Assembly: GCA_002083525.1 (NCBI GenBank)
Contig: LWDM01000023.1
Location: 127,693 to 191,692 of the forward strand
Source: Proteobacteria bacterium SG_bin9
Lineage (GTDB): Bacteria > Pseudomonadota > Alphaproteobacteria > Rhizobiales > Xanthobacteraceae
Length of the DNA stretch: 64,000 bases
Direction of reading: 5' to 3'
Shown here: one piece after another, positions 32,990 to 40,747 of the stretch
Layout of the letters: every line of letters begins with the position of its first letter
Position numbering within the stretch: the first letter of the stretch is position 1
Notes under the pieces: model-generated
What the model was told of the DNA's origin: nothing
What the model saw: only the letters and a program-made list of their open reading frames with translations
Databases searched by the model: none
Program-made: the position numbers and the translations under genes

Positions 32990-33439
32990 TCACGCGGCGC
33001 GGATCAGACCGAGCTGCTGCAGAGCGGCGACACCGTCGTCGAGGCCGACCTCTTCAACGATCTTGCCGTTTTTGAGCTTGAGCACGGTGGTGCCGGTGAA
33101 ACGCATCTTGCGTCCGGTGTTGGCCGGCAGCGAACCCATCAAGAAGTCGCTGAAGGCAGGACCGGTATGCGTTCCACCGCCTTCCCAGCGGCCGACAACG
33201 TAGTCGCCTTCCGCGATGAGATCGGCCGCTCCCCAGAAGTTGAGGTCCGGAAACGCCTTGCGGAAGTCGGTCATGAACGCCTTGATATCGTCCCTGCCCC
33301 GGCGTGGCTCGTGCAGCGAATACTGCAGCAACATATCCGGCGCGGCGAGATCATCGACAACGCCGAGGTTGCAGGTCTCGCCCCAGAACTCCGTAAACCA
33401 GCGGCCGACGATGGCCTTGTTATCGTCTTCAATAGACAT
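32990..33439 (-). CDS. SnoaL-like/NTF2-fold ester cyclase-type protein
   Basis: A 149-residue protein with the SnoaL-like polyketide cyclase pattern (NKAIVGRWFTEFWGETCN, LHEPRRGRDDIKAFMTDFRKAFPDLNF, VVGRWEGGGTHTG, MRFTGTTVLKLKNGKIVEE). Such proteins are small cone-shaped folds with diverse functions, and no catalytic role can be named. It is a single-gene unit ending at a strong terminator. Confidence 0.75.
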   Translation of the reverse strand: MSIEDDNKAIVGRWFTEFWGETCNLGVVDDLAAPDMLLQYSLHEPRRGRDDIKAFMTDFRKAFPDLNFWGAADLIAEGDYVVGRWEGGGTHTGPAFSDFLMGSLPANTGRKMRFTGTTVLKLKNGKIVEEVGLDDGVAALQQLGLIRAA

Positions 33440-33513
33440 GAACGCTCTCCTTATTGTCAGTGTGGCCGCTCACGTGAAGCGGTTGCCGCGACTAGAAATC
33501 GGGAGGAGCGGAA

Positions 33514-33638
33514 CAACACTCCGGTTGTTGCCCTCGTATTTGAAAGCCGCAACGAGATCGGAATTCGGGTGCCATGTTCGGGTGACGATCTCGCACCACG
33601 TGTTGGTTCCGAATTCAAAGATAAGAACCGGAGTGTTG
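33514..33638. repeat. Nested palindromic repeat (about 125 bp) upstream of the P450 gene
   Basis: Outer arms CAACACTCCGGTT (33514-33526) and AACCGGAGTGTTG (33626-33638) are perfect 13-nt inverted repeats. Inside them TTTGAA (33539-33544) faces TTCAAA (33614-33619), and CGAGATCG (33553-33560) faces CGATCTCG (33586-33593). The loop holds a direct repeat of TTCGGGTG. The whole unit could fold as one long hairpin. It fills most of the 271-nt gap before the P450. A partial copy is at 32291-32315, so it may be a dispersed palindromic or MITE-like element. Confidence 0.7.
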
Positions 33639-33710
33639 AACCACGCGCGAATCCAGAAAGTGACGCCACCGCACATTCGTCACCGATGTGCCTCACAAAC
33701 GGGTGTCACC

Positions 33711-35162
33711 ATGGACAACAGTACCTCGCGAACTCAAACTTCCGCGGCCGAGACATGCCCTTTCAACGGCGCGACCACGACGCCATCATCCGCTCTGAAA
33801 GAGCCGCCGGGCGATATGGGCGCCCCGTTCTTCGGAAAAATGAAGGAATTCGGCAGCGACCCGTTCGGTTTCTCGGTCGGCGGCATGCGCAAGCATGGCA
33901 GCGTCTGGAAAACACGCCTGATTGGAAGCACGATCGTGTTCTTCTCAGGTCCGAAGGCTTTCACCTTCTTCATGGACCCAGCGAACTTCACTCGCGAAAA
34001 CGCGACAGCAAAGTTCATTCAGAACCTGTTTCATCCGGATGCCGTTCCGTTTCTTGACGGCGAGCGGCACAAAATCCGGAAGTGGCTGCTGCTCGAAGCC
34101 TTCACCGATCCCGCGCTCGAAAGTTATCTGCCGAGCATTTTTGCCATCTTCGGTCGCTATGCTGGGAGCTGGCTGGGCCAGGACCGGCCGATCGCACGCG
34201 ATGTGAAACAGCTCGTGTTCGATATGGTCAACGTGCTGTTCGCGGCCGGCAGTCCGCAGGCCAGCGACCGGACGCTGACCGACGATTTCACGCAAATGGT
34301 CCGCGGCTCGTTTGCGGCGCCGATCAATCTGCCGGGCACCACCTATCGCAAGGCGATTCATGCCCGCGACCGCCTGCGCGTCTACTTCAAGAAGCAGGTG
34401 GCAGAGAACGAAGGCGAAGGCACCGCGCTCGGCTTCCTCAAACAGGCACGCGGACCGAAAGGTGAAAAGCTTACCTCGCAGGAGATCGAGATCGAGCTGC
34501 TGCACTTCTTCTTTGCGGCCACGTCGGCGTTGAGTGCTGCGCTTGCATGGTCGCTGGTGGTTCTCGGCGAACGTCCCGAGCTTGCGGCACGGCTGCGCGC
34601 TGAGGCCGACGGCGTTCTCAGCGACGGGACGCCATCGCTTGCGCAGATCAGGCGGCTGACCCTTGCAACGCAAGTGTCCCGCGAGGTGCTCCGCACTTAT
34701 CCGATGGCCTCAACCACCTTTGTCGGCGTTGCGCGTCGCGACCTCGAGATCGACGGGATGAAAATCCGCGCAGGCTGGAAGGGCATCGGGCTGCCGACGG
34801 CAACCTTGCAAGACGCATCGACGTTCCGGAATCCAGGCGCGTTCGAGCCGGATCGCCTCAGCGACGAGGCGCTTCGCGCCCTGCCCGAGAATGCCTTTGT
34901 TCCGATGGGCGGCGGGCCGCGGGACGGACATCGCTGCGGCGGCGAGGAACTGGTCAAGATGGTGATGCCTGCCTTCATCAGCTGGTTCGTCCGCAACCAC
35001 GACTGGACTTTCCCGGAGCAAGATGTGTCGCCCGGGCCTGGTTCTGTCGGGCCGCTGCCAAAGGGCGGACTACGAATGCAGGTCCGCAAGCGAGCCCGTG
35101 GCGGCGCAGAACAGCCCATCGCGCACCGGATCGATCGCGGCCGCACCTGTACCGATTGGTGA
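33711..35162 (+). CDS. Cytochrome P450 with atypical I-helix
   Basis: A 483-residue soluble P450. ExxR is present (EVLR, residues 325-328). The heme region FVPMGGGPRDGHRCGGEEL places the thiolate ligand at Cys409 and has an insertion typical of peroxygenase or CYP74/CYP120-like groups. The I-helix reads HFFFAATSALSAALAW, so the acid-alcohol pair needed for dioxygen activation in ordinary P450s is missing. A hydroperoxide-using or -isomerising activity is therefore possible. An OhrR-type regulator follows at once. No redox partner genes are nearby. Confidence 0.85.
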   Translation: MDNSTSRTQTSAAETCPFNGATTTPSSALKEPPGDMGAPFFGKMKEFGSDPFGFSVGGMRKHGSVWKTRLIGSTIVFFSGPKAFTFFMDPANFTRENATAKFIQNLFHPDAVPFLDGERHKIRKWLLLEAFTDPALESYLPSIFAIFGRYAGSWLGQDRPIARDVKQLVFDMVNVLFAAGSPQASDRTLTDDFTQMVRGSFAAPINLPGTTYRKAIHARDRLRVYFKKQVAENEGEGTALGFLKQARGPKGEKLTSQEIEIELLHFFFAATSALSAALAWSLVVLGERPELAARLRAEADGVLSDGTPSLAQIRRLTLATQVSREVLRTYPMASTTFVGVARRDLEIDGMKIRAGWKGIGLPTATLQDASTFRNPGAFEPDRLSDEALRALPENAFVPMGGGPRDGHRCGGEELVKMVMPAFISWFVRNHDWTFPEQDVSPGPGSVGPLPKGGLRMQVRKRARGGAEQPIAHRIDRGRTCTDW

Positions 35163-35179
35163 CCGGCGCAACCGTGCGC

Positions 35180-35623
35180 ATGACGCCGCGTTCAACCACA
35201 AGCCCACGACTCGCCGAGCTGCTTTGCTTTGCGATTTATGGAGCCAACCTCGCTTATGGGCGAGCTTACAAGGCCGCGCTTGCAAAGCTCGGCCTGACCT
35301 ACACCCAATACATTGCCATTCTGGCACTGGGGGAAAACGAAGGACAAACCGTCTCGGAACTCGGCGACAGACTGTTTCTCGAGTCGAGCACCCTGACGCC
35401 GACGCTGAAACGGCTGGAAGCCATGGGATATGTCCGCAGGCGGCGCGACACCTCCGACGAGCGGCAGGTGCTGCTCTCTTTGACCGACGCCGGTCGCGGC
35501 TTGCACGCGCGCGGATTGGGCATCGATCCGATTGCACTGTCCGGCTTGACGGCAACGGAGTTCAGACAGCTTCACAAGCGGATGTCGGCGCTGCGCGACA
35601 CGCTTCATGAATCGGTCCTGTAG
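35180..35623 (+). CDS. MarR/OhrR-family regulator with sensing cysteine
   Basis: A 147-residue winged-helix protein. The N-terminal LLCFAIYGANLAYGRAYK places Cys16 at the position of the peroxide-sensing cysteine of OhrR, followed by LGLTYTQYIAILAL, VSELGDRLFLESSTLTPTLKRLEAMGYV and the wing RDTSDERQVLLSL. It should sense organic hydroperoxides. The start is chosen at ATG 35180 because it places the Cys correctly; GTG 35159 overlaps the P450 stop and is possible. It probably controls the P450. No ohr gene is seen here. Confidence 0.85.
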   Translation: MTPRSTTSPRLAELLCFAIYGANLAYGRAYKAALAKLGLTYTQYIAILALGENEGQTVSELGDRLFLESSTLTPTLKRLEAMGYVRRRRDTSDERQVLLSLTDAGRGLHARGLGIDPIALSGLTATEFRQLHKRMSALRDTLHESVL

Positions 35624-35763
35624 GCAAGCATCTCGGCCACCGCCACGCGGGAAAGATCACTACAACCGCTCCAGTGCTCTGGCGCATTTCCGATACCGCC
35701 TCGGGTGTTCGAGCTTGAACATCATCCCCGAATGATCGATTTTGGCGGCCTCGAGGAGGCTGC

Positions 35764-36699
35764 ATGGATCGCATCGACGCGATGAAGGTGTTCATCGCCG
35801 CGCTGGACGAGGGAAGCCTCGCCGGCGCCAGCCGTCAGCTCGGCCGCTCGCCAGCGGCGGTGAGCCGCGCGATCGCGTTTCTCGAACAACAGGTCGGCGC
35901 ACCGCTGCTCCACCGCACCACTCGCGCGATCAAGCTCAGCGAGATCGGCGAGCGCTATGCGGACGCCTGCCGCCGCGTGCTCTTCAACCTGCACGAAGCG
36001 GAAATGGTCGCGGCCGGCGAACAGACCACGCCGCGCGGATTGCTGACCATTACGTCACCGCCCATCGGCGGCGAGGATGTGTTGCGCCCGATCATTGATG
36101 CGTTTCTCGACGCCTTCCCGGCCGTCTCGGTCAATCTCATGCTGCTCGACCGGCACGCCAACCTGATCGAGGACGGGATCGACGTCGCGCTGCGCGTCGC
36201 CGAGTTACCCGACTCGTCGATGACCGCGGTTCGTGTCGGCGGTGACGTGAAACGTGTCGTCGCCGCCTCCCCGCGTTACCTCGCACAGCATCCACGCATC
36301 GAGGAGCCGGGCGACCTGGCGAAGCACCGCATCGTTACAACCACCCATTTCGGGCGCGACAACTGGGTGTTTCCGCCGGCCGATGGAAGCTCGGTGCCGC
36401 GCTCCGTTCAGTTCAAGCCGCGGCTGGTCGTCAACAGCGTGCGCGCGGCGCTCGCCGCCGCCGTCAATGGTGTCGGTGTAACGCGGCTTTACACCTATCA
36501 TGTCGCCGAGCGCGTTCAGGATGGTTCGCTGCAGCTTCTGCTTCGGGATGCCGAGCCGCCGCCAATGCCCGTGCACCTGCTGACGCCGGAAGGACGGACG
36601 GCGACACCAAAGGTCCGCGCTTTCATGGATTTCGCGGTCCCGCGCCTGCGCGCCGAGTTCGCGCGCCTCTCCGCCGACGCTGTCTCCTTGAAAAACTGA
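35764..36699 (+). CDS. LysR-family transcriptional regulator
   Basis: A 311-residue LysR protein: the N-terminal HTH (MDRIDAMKVFIAALDEGSLAGASRQLGRSPAAVSRAIAFLEQQ) and a substrate-binding domain (about 90-295) are complete. It is on the same strand as the SDR and tautomerase genes and 135 nt upstream of the SDR, which is probably its target, since LysR regulators more often sit divergent. The effector is unknown. Confidence 0.92.
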   Translation: MDRIDAMKVFIAALDEGSLAGASRQLGRSPAAVSRAIAFLEQQVGAPLLHRTTRAIKLSEIGERYADACRRVLFNLHEAEMVAAGEQTTPRGLLTITSPPIGGEDVLRPIIDAFLDAFPAVSVNLMLLDRHANLIEDGIDVALRVAELPDSSMTAVRVGGDVKRVVAASPRYLAQHPRIEEPGDLAKHRIVTTTHFGRDNWVFPPADGSSVPRSVQFKPRLVVNSVRAALAAAVNGVGVTRLYTYHVAERVQDGSLQLLLRDAEPPPMPVHLLTPEGRTATPKVRAFMDFAVPRLRAEFARLSADAVSLKN

Positions 36700-36833
36700 G
36701 GGTTTTTCCACCCTTCCGCCTGCCGGAAGAATGCCTGCCGGACAGCGGGCATTCAGCCATGGCGCCAATTCCTTCAAATGATCCGCATCAGCCCACTGCA
36801 ATCACGCGGACGGGAAACAGATTGAGGATCATC

Positions 36834-37544
36834 ATGAGCAACGATCGCAAGGTAGCTATCATCACAGGTGCTTCGCAGGGTATCGGCGCAGGCCTCGTCA
36901 AGGCATTCCGGGATCGGGACTACCGCGTCGTCGCGACCTCCCGCTCCATCAAGCAGTCCAACGATCCGGACATCGTCGCGGTGCGCGGCGACGTCGCCGA
37001 CCCGGCAACGGCGGACGCAGTGGTGCGCGAAGCCATCTCGCGCTTCGGCCGCGTCGACACGCTGATCAACAACGCCGGCATCTTCATCGCCAAGCCGTTC
37101 TCCGACTACACTGCCGAGGACTTCAACTCGAAGATCGCGACCAACCTCGCCGGCTTCTTCTACGTCAGCCAGCGCGCGGCGACCGAGATGCTGAAGCAGG
37201 GTTCGGGCCACATCGTCAACGTCACCACGAGCCTCGTCGATCATGCGATCAGCAGCGTGCCGACCGTGCTTGCCAACCTCACCAAGGGCGGCATCAACTC
37301 GGCCACCAAGGCGCTCGCGATCGAATACGCCACCAAGGGCGTGCGCGTGAACGCGGTATCGCCGGGCATCATCAAGACGCCGATGCATACGCCGGAGACG
37401 CACGAGTTCCTCGCCAACCTGCATCCGATGAAGAAGATGGGCGACATCAAGGATATCGTCGACGCGGTGCTGTACCTGGAACAGGCCGGCTTCGTCACCG
37501 GCGAGATCCTCCACGTCGACGGCGGCCAGAGCGCCGGTCACTAA
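36834..37544 (+). CDS. Short-chain dehydrogenase/reductase lacking the catalytic tyrosine
   Basis: A 236-residue SDR-fold protein: the cofactor motif TGASQGIG (residues 11-18), NNAG (79-82), and the conserved Ser133 (VNVTTSLVD) with Lys151 are present. The Tyr of the usual YxxxK motif, expected at 147, is Ala (TVLANLTK), so normal dehydrogenase chemistry is doubtful. It may be a sensor or act by a different mechanism. ATG 36834 follows TTGAGGATCATC. The tautomerase gene follows 29 nt later. Confidence 0.87.
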   Translation: MSNDRKVAIITGASQGIGAGLVKAFRDRDYRVVATSRSIKQSNDPDIVAVRGDVADPATADAVVREAISRFGRVDTLINNAGIFIAKPFSDYTAEDFNSKIATNLAGFFYVSQRAATEMLKQGSGHIVNVTTSLVDHAISSVPTVLANLTKGGINSATKALAIEYATKGVRVNAVSPGIIKTPMHTPETHEFLANLHPMKKMGDIKDIVDAVLYLEQAGFVTGEILHVDGGQSAGH

Positions 37545-37573
37545 CGTCCACACGATCAATAAGGGAGGTCATC

Positions 37574-37807
37574 ATGCCGATCGTCACCATCCAGGTTACC
37601 CGCGAAGGATCCGGGCCAGGCCGCACGTCCGTCACCGCGGAAGAGAAGGCCAGGCTCATTGCCGGAACCAGCCAGTTGCTGCTCGACGTGTTGAACAAGC
37701 CGCTCGACTCGACCTTCGTCGTGATCGAAGAGGTCGAACTCGAGAACTGGGGCTGGGGCGGATTACCGGTGCCCGAACTCCGCAAGCGGCGCGCGGCGGC
37801 GAAATAA
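37574..37807 (+). CDS. 4-oxalocrotonate tautomerase-family protein
   Basis: A 77-residue tautomerase with the catalytic N-terminal proline (MPIVTIQVTREG) and the VTAEEKARLIAGTSQLLLDVLNKPLDSTFVVIEEVELENWGWGG core. A 5-6 residue insertion compared with 62-residue 4-OT (GSGPGRTS) makes it like YdcE-type proteins. A GGGAGG ribosome site precedes it. It is probably co-transcribed with the SDR. Confidence 0.88.
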   Translation: MPIVTIQVTREGSGPGRTSVTAEEKARLIAGTSQLLLDVLNKPLDSTFVVIEEVELENWGWGGLPVPELRKRRAAAK

Positions 37808-37845
37808 CAAGCCGGTCAACAAGAGAACCGGTTTCAAAGCAAGAG

Positions 37846-37874
37846 AGCCCGCCACCGGCGGGCTTTCTTTTTTG
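37846..37874 (+). terminator. Rho-independent terminator after the tautomerase gene
   Basis: Stem AGCCCGCC / GGCGGGCT (8 bp, perfect) with a 3-nt loop, followed by TTCTTTTTTG on the plus strand. It closes the SDR-tautomerase unit just before the convergent allantoate amidohydrolase. Confidence 0.9.
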
Positions 37875-37880
37875 CAGCGA

Positions 37881-39119
37881 TCAACCGACCGCAAACGTCT
37901 CGATCGTGCGCAGCAAAACCTGCGCACCGATCTCGGCATCGGCAAGTTCGACGTGCTCGTCGGGATGGTGGCTAAGACCGCCGCGGCAGCGGACGAAGAT
38001 CATGCCGATGTCGGCGATGTCCGTGATCGCCATGCCATCGTGCCCCGCGCCGCTCGGCAATTCATGAACTGTAAAGCCCGCGTCTTTGATCGCATCTGCG
38101 ATCCCTGAACTGATCGACGCCGCACACGGCACGCTGCGGTTCTCGTGCGTCTGCTTGATGTCGCACGTGAGGTGCCGCGCGCTCGCAAGCGCGCTGATCT
38201 CCTTTGTCAGGTCAGCAATTGCAATCTTCCGCTCGTCGTCCGATCCGCTGCGCACGTCGAGCGTAAAGGACACGCGACCCGGAATGACGTTGGTCGCGCC
38301 GGGCAAGACAGTCGCCTGCCCGACCGTTCCGACCAGTCCTTTGCGCGCGCGGCAATATCGCTCGATTATCAGGATGCATTCGGCGGCACCCGTCAGCGCA
38401 TCGCGGCGGCGATCCATCGGCACGGTCCCGGCGTGGCCGGCCATACCCTCGAGGTGAATGATGAACCGCGATGCGCCGCTGATCGCGGTAACGACGCCGA
38501 CGGGTAGATTGAGCGCTTCCAGCACCGGCCCCTGCTCGATGTGCAGCTCGATGTAGCCGAGGACATCGCTCTCGCGGCGCGCGGCGCTCTTGATCGCACT
38601 CGGATCGAGACCGAAGTCCTGAAGCGCCTGGCGCATGCTCACGCCGTCGCGATCGACCGCATCGAGCGCGCGCGGATCGAACGTGCCGGCGATGGCACGG
38701 CTTCCGAGCAAGGTCGAGCTGAAGCGCACGCCCTCTTCGTCCGCAAAGCCGACGACTTCGACCGCAAAGGGAAAACGCGTGCCGCGCCGGTTCAACTCGG
38801 CGACGCATGAGATTGCGGTGATCACGCCGAGCGGACCGTCCCATTTTCCGGCGTTGCGAACCGTATCGTAGTGCGAGCCGAGCATCAGGCACGGTGCTCC
38901 GGCGTGCTCGCCCTCGTAGCGTCCGACCACATTGCCGATGGCGTCCATGTGCGCGGACATCCCGGCCTCGCGCATCCACGCCAGCAACTGATCCGCGGCC
39001 GTACGAAGCTCGGGCGTCAGGTAGATGCGCGTCAGCGCGTCCGGCGTCTCCGAGATTTTCGCCAGCGCCTCGATGCGCGCAACGATCTCGCCGCCAGCCT
39101 TGAACGACCGATCGCTCAT
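37881..39119 (-). CDS. Allantoate amidohydrolase / N-carbamoyl amino acid amidohydrolase (M20 family)
   Basis: A di-zinc M20-family amidohydrolase of 412 residues. Motifs: MLGSHYDTVRNAGKWDGPLGV (zinc His and Asp), FADEEGVRFSSTLLGSRAI (catalytic Glu), IELHIEQGPVLE, and the late zinc His in PSGAGHDGMAI. These fit allantoate amidohydrolase/ureidoglycolate or N-carbamoyl-beta-alanine hydrolase; the next gene upstream is an allantoinase, so allantoate is the likely substrate. It begins 12 nt after that gene's stop. Confidence 0.87.
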   Translation of the reverse strand: MSDRSFKAGGEIVARIEALAKISETPDALTRIYLTPELRTAADQLLAWMREAGMSAHMDAIGNVVGRYEGEHAGAPCLMLGSHYDTVRNAGKWDGPLGVITAISCVAELNRRGTRFPFAVEVVGFADEEGVRFSSTLLGSRAIAGTFDPRALDAVDRDGVSMRQALQDFGLDPSAIKSAARRESDVLGYIELHIEQGPVLEALNLPVGVVTAISGASRFIIHLEGMAGHAGTVPMDRRRDALTGAAECILIIERYCRARKGLVGTVGQATVLPGATNVIPGRVSFTLDVRSGSDDERKIAIADLTKEISALASARHLTCDIKQTHENRSVPCAASISSGIADAIKDAGFTVHELPSGAGHDGMAITDIADIGMIFVRCRGGLSHHPDEHVELADAEIGAQVLLRTIETFAVG

Positions 39120-39131
39120 CGCCGCGCTCGC

Positions 39132-40067
39132 CTAGCCGATATCATGCGCGCTCTCGGCGAGATGCTTTAGATTGCGATGCCAGTGTTCGGCGATCGCAAG
39201 CCGGGTCGGGGTCCACACGCCGTCGAAGCCGCCGATGTACTCGAGGAAGCGCAGCAGCCCCGCCGCGCGACCGGGACGGCCGACCAGCCGGCAGTGCAGG
39301 CCGATCGACATCATCTTTGGCGACGTTTTGCCCTCAGCATAGAGAACGTCGAAAGCGTCCTTGAGGTAGGTGAAGAACTCCTCGCCGTCCGCGAACCCCT
39401 GCGCATTGGTGAAGCGCATGTCGTTGGCGTCGAGCGTATATGGAATGACGAGATGCGGCTCGCTTGCCCCGCTCCTGATCCAGTACGGCAGATCGTCCGC
39501 GTAGCCGTCACACAGATACTTGAAGCCACCGGCCTCCATCATCAACCGCATCGTGTTGATCGACGAACGGCCGGTGTACCAGCCAAGCGGACGTTTACCC
39601 GTCACGGCGGTATGAACGCGGATCGCTTCCGCGATCTGCTCGCGCTCCCGCGCCTCCGGCATGTCCTTGTGCTCGACCCACTTGAGGCCATGGCTTGCGA
39701 TATCCCAGTTCGCCTCGTTCATCGCCGCGACGATTTCGGGATTGCGCATCAGCGCAGTGGCGATGCCGAACACCGTGACGCCTATGTCGCGCGCGGTGAG
39801 CATCCGCCACAACCGCCAGAAGCCGGCGCGCGAACCGTACTCGAACATCGATTCGATGTTGGCGTGGCGCATTCCCGGCCACGGCTGCGCGCCGAGAACG
39901 TCCGACAGAAACGCTTCGGACGCCGGATCGCCATGCAGGATGTTGTTCTCGCCGCCCTCTTCGAAATTGACGACGAACTGGACCGCAATCCGCGCATCAC
40001 CGGGCCAGCGCGGATGCGGCGGCGTGCGGCCATAGCCTCGCAGATCGCGCGGATAACGCTCGGCCAT
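39132..40067 (-). CDS. puuE: Polysaccharide-deacetylase-fold allantoinase (PuuE-like)
   Basis: A 311-residue NodB-fold hydrolase that opens allantoin to allantoate without the classical amidohydrolase fold. The N-terminal MAERYPRDLRGYGRTPPHPRWPGDARIAVQFVVNFEEGGE and IASHGLKWVEHKDM, GWYTGRSS and the SIGLHCRLVGRPGRA region all fit PuuE. The order puuE-amidohydrolase suggests a ureide pathway. It is 12 nt after the DUF3830 gene stop. Confidence 0.88.
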   Translation of the reverse strand: MAERYPRDLRGYGRTPPHPRWPGDARIAVQFVVNFEEGGENNILHGDPASEAFLSDVLGAQPWPGMRHANIESMFEYGSRAGFWRLWRMLTARDIGVTVFGIATALMRNPEIVAAMNEANWDIASHGLKWVEHKDMPEAREREQIAEAIRVHTAVTGKRPLGWYTGRSSINTMRLMMEAGGFKYLCDGYADDLPYWIRSGASEPHLVIPYTLDANDMRFTNAQGFADGEEFFTYLKDAFDVLYAEGKTSPKMMSIGLHCRLVGRPGRAAGLLRFLEYIGGFDGVWTPTRLAIAEHWHRNLKHLAESAHDIG

Positions 40068-40079
40068 GCCAGTTCGCCC

Positions 40080-40493
40080 TTACTTCGCCTCGAACACGAC
40101 CTTGAGGGCACCTTTCCACAGAACAGTTTTGCCAAGCTCGGTGAGCCGATCAAGGCCGGAGGTCAGGGTGATGAAGTGATTGCCGGCGAGCTGGCCCATC
40201 TTGCTCGCAAAGCGAACGCCGCCATAAGCGAGTAAAATCTCGGTTTCGCTGATACCGCCGGGATAAAGGATCACCTGCCCCGGCGCGGGATAGCTGGTGT
40301 GGTTTTCGTAATCGACGCCGAACTGATGGTCGCCGAGCGGTAGCCAGACCGCCTCGCCGCTCCAGCGTACGTGGATCATCTGGCTTTCGAACGGCATCGC
40401 CTTGCGGAAAGCCGCGACGGTTTTCGGCGCCAGCTTCTCCTCAAACCGCGCATCAAATCTGAAATCCCCCGCACGAATGACAAGATCGCTCAT
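40080..40493 (-). CDS. DUF3830-family cyclophilin-like protein
   Basis: A 137-residue protein of a small conserved family with a cyclophilin-like beta barrel (ARFEEKLAPKTVAAFRKAMPFESQMIHVRWSGEAVW, GQVILYPGGISETEILLAYGG). Function is not established. It is often found with hydantoin, allantoin or dihydropyrimidine degrading genes, as here, and begins the minus-strand ureide unit. It is divergent from the ABC importer over 254 nt. Confidence 0.8.
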   Translation of the reverse strand: MSDLVIRAGDFRFDARFEEKLAPKTVAAFRKAMPFESQMIHVRWSGEAVWLPLGDHQFGVDYENHTSYPAPGQVILYPGGISETEILLAYGGVRFASKMGQLAGNHFITLTSGLDRLTELGKTVLWKGALKVVFEAK

Positions 40494-40581
40494 GAATCCC
40501 CGTTCTCCGGATGTTTGGTCCGGCAGCGCACAACGTGCCGCATTTTAAGTCAAGCCGGTGCACCGCAGCAGAGGTCGCATT

Positions 40582-40595
40582 TGGTTACGTAACCA
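40582..40595. promoter_or_regulatory. Palindrome TGGTTACGTAACCA in the DUF3830/ABC importer divergent region
   Basis: Perfect 14-bp palindrome in the 254-nt region between two divergent units. The central ACGT resembles operators of LacI or GntR-type regulators. It could coordinate the importer and the ureide enzymes. No regulator gene of those families is visible nearby. Confidence 0.55.
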
Positions 40596-40747
40596 TTCCA
40601 AGGCGCGTGCCAAAAGGCCGCAGCGTGCCACGAGATGCATCACGCTTGGCTTCCGCCTTGATTAGCGGCAAGCTTATCGAACTGCAGGTCTGTTTGGCAC
40701 AAGCGTTGCATAACATTTGACCACTGTCGGTAAGGGGATTACGGCGC

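Noticed and set aside
33457..33696. Short minus-strand frames of about 70-79 codons across the palindromic repeat
   Set aside because: Both strands read open because the sequence is palindromic; no ribosome site or domain supports a gene.
40700..40747. RutR-like half site TTGACCA near the importer start
   Set aside because: Only one half (in ATTTGACCACTG) is present, with no matching inverted half at the required 2-nt spacing.
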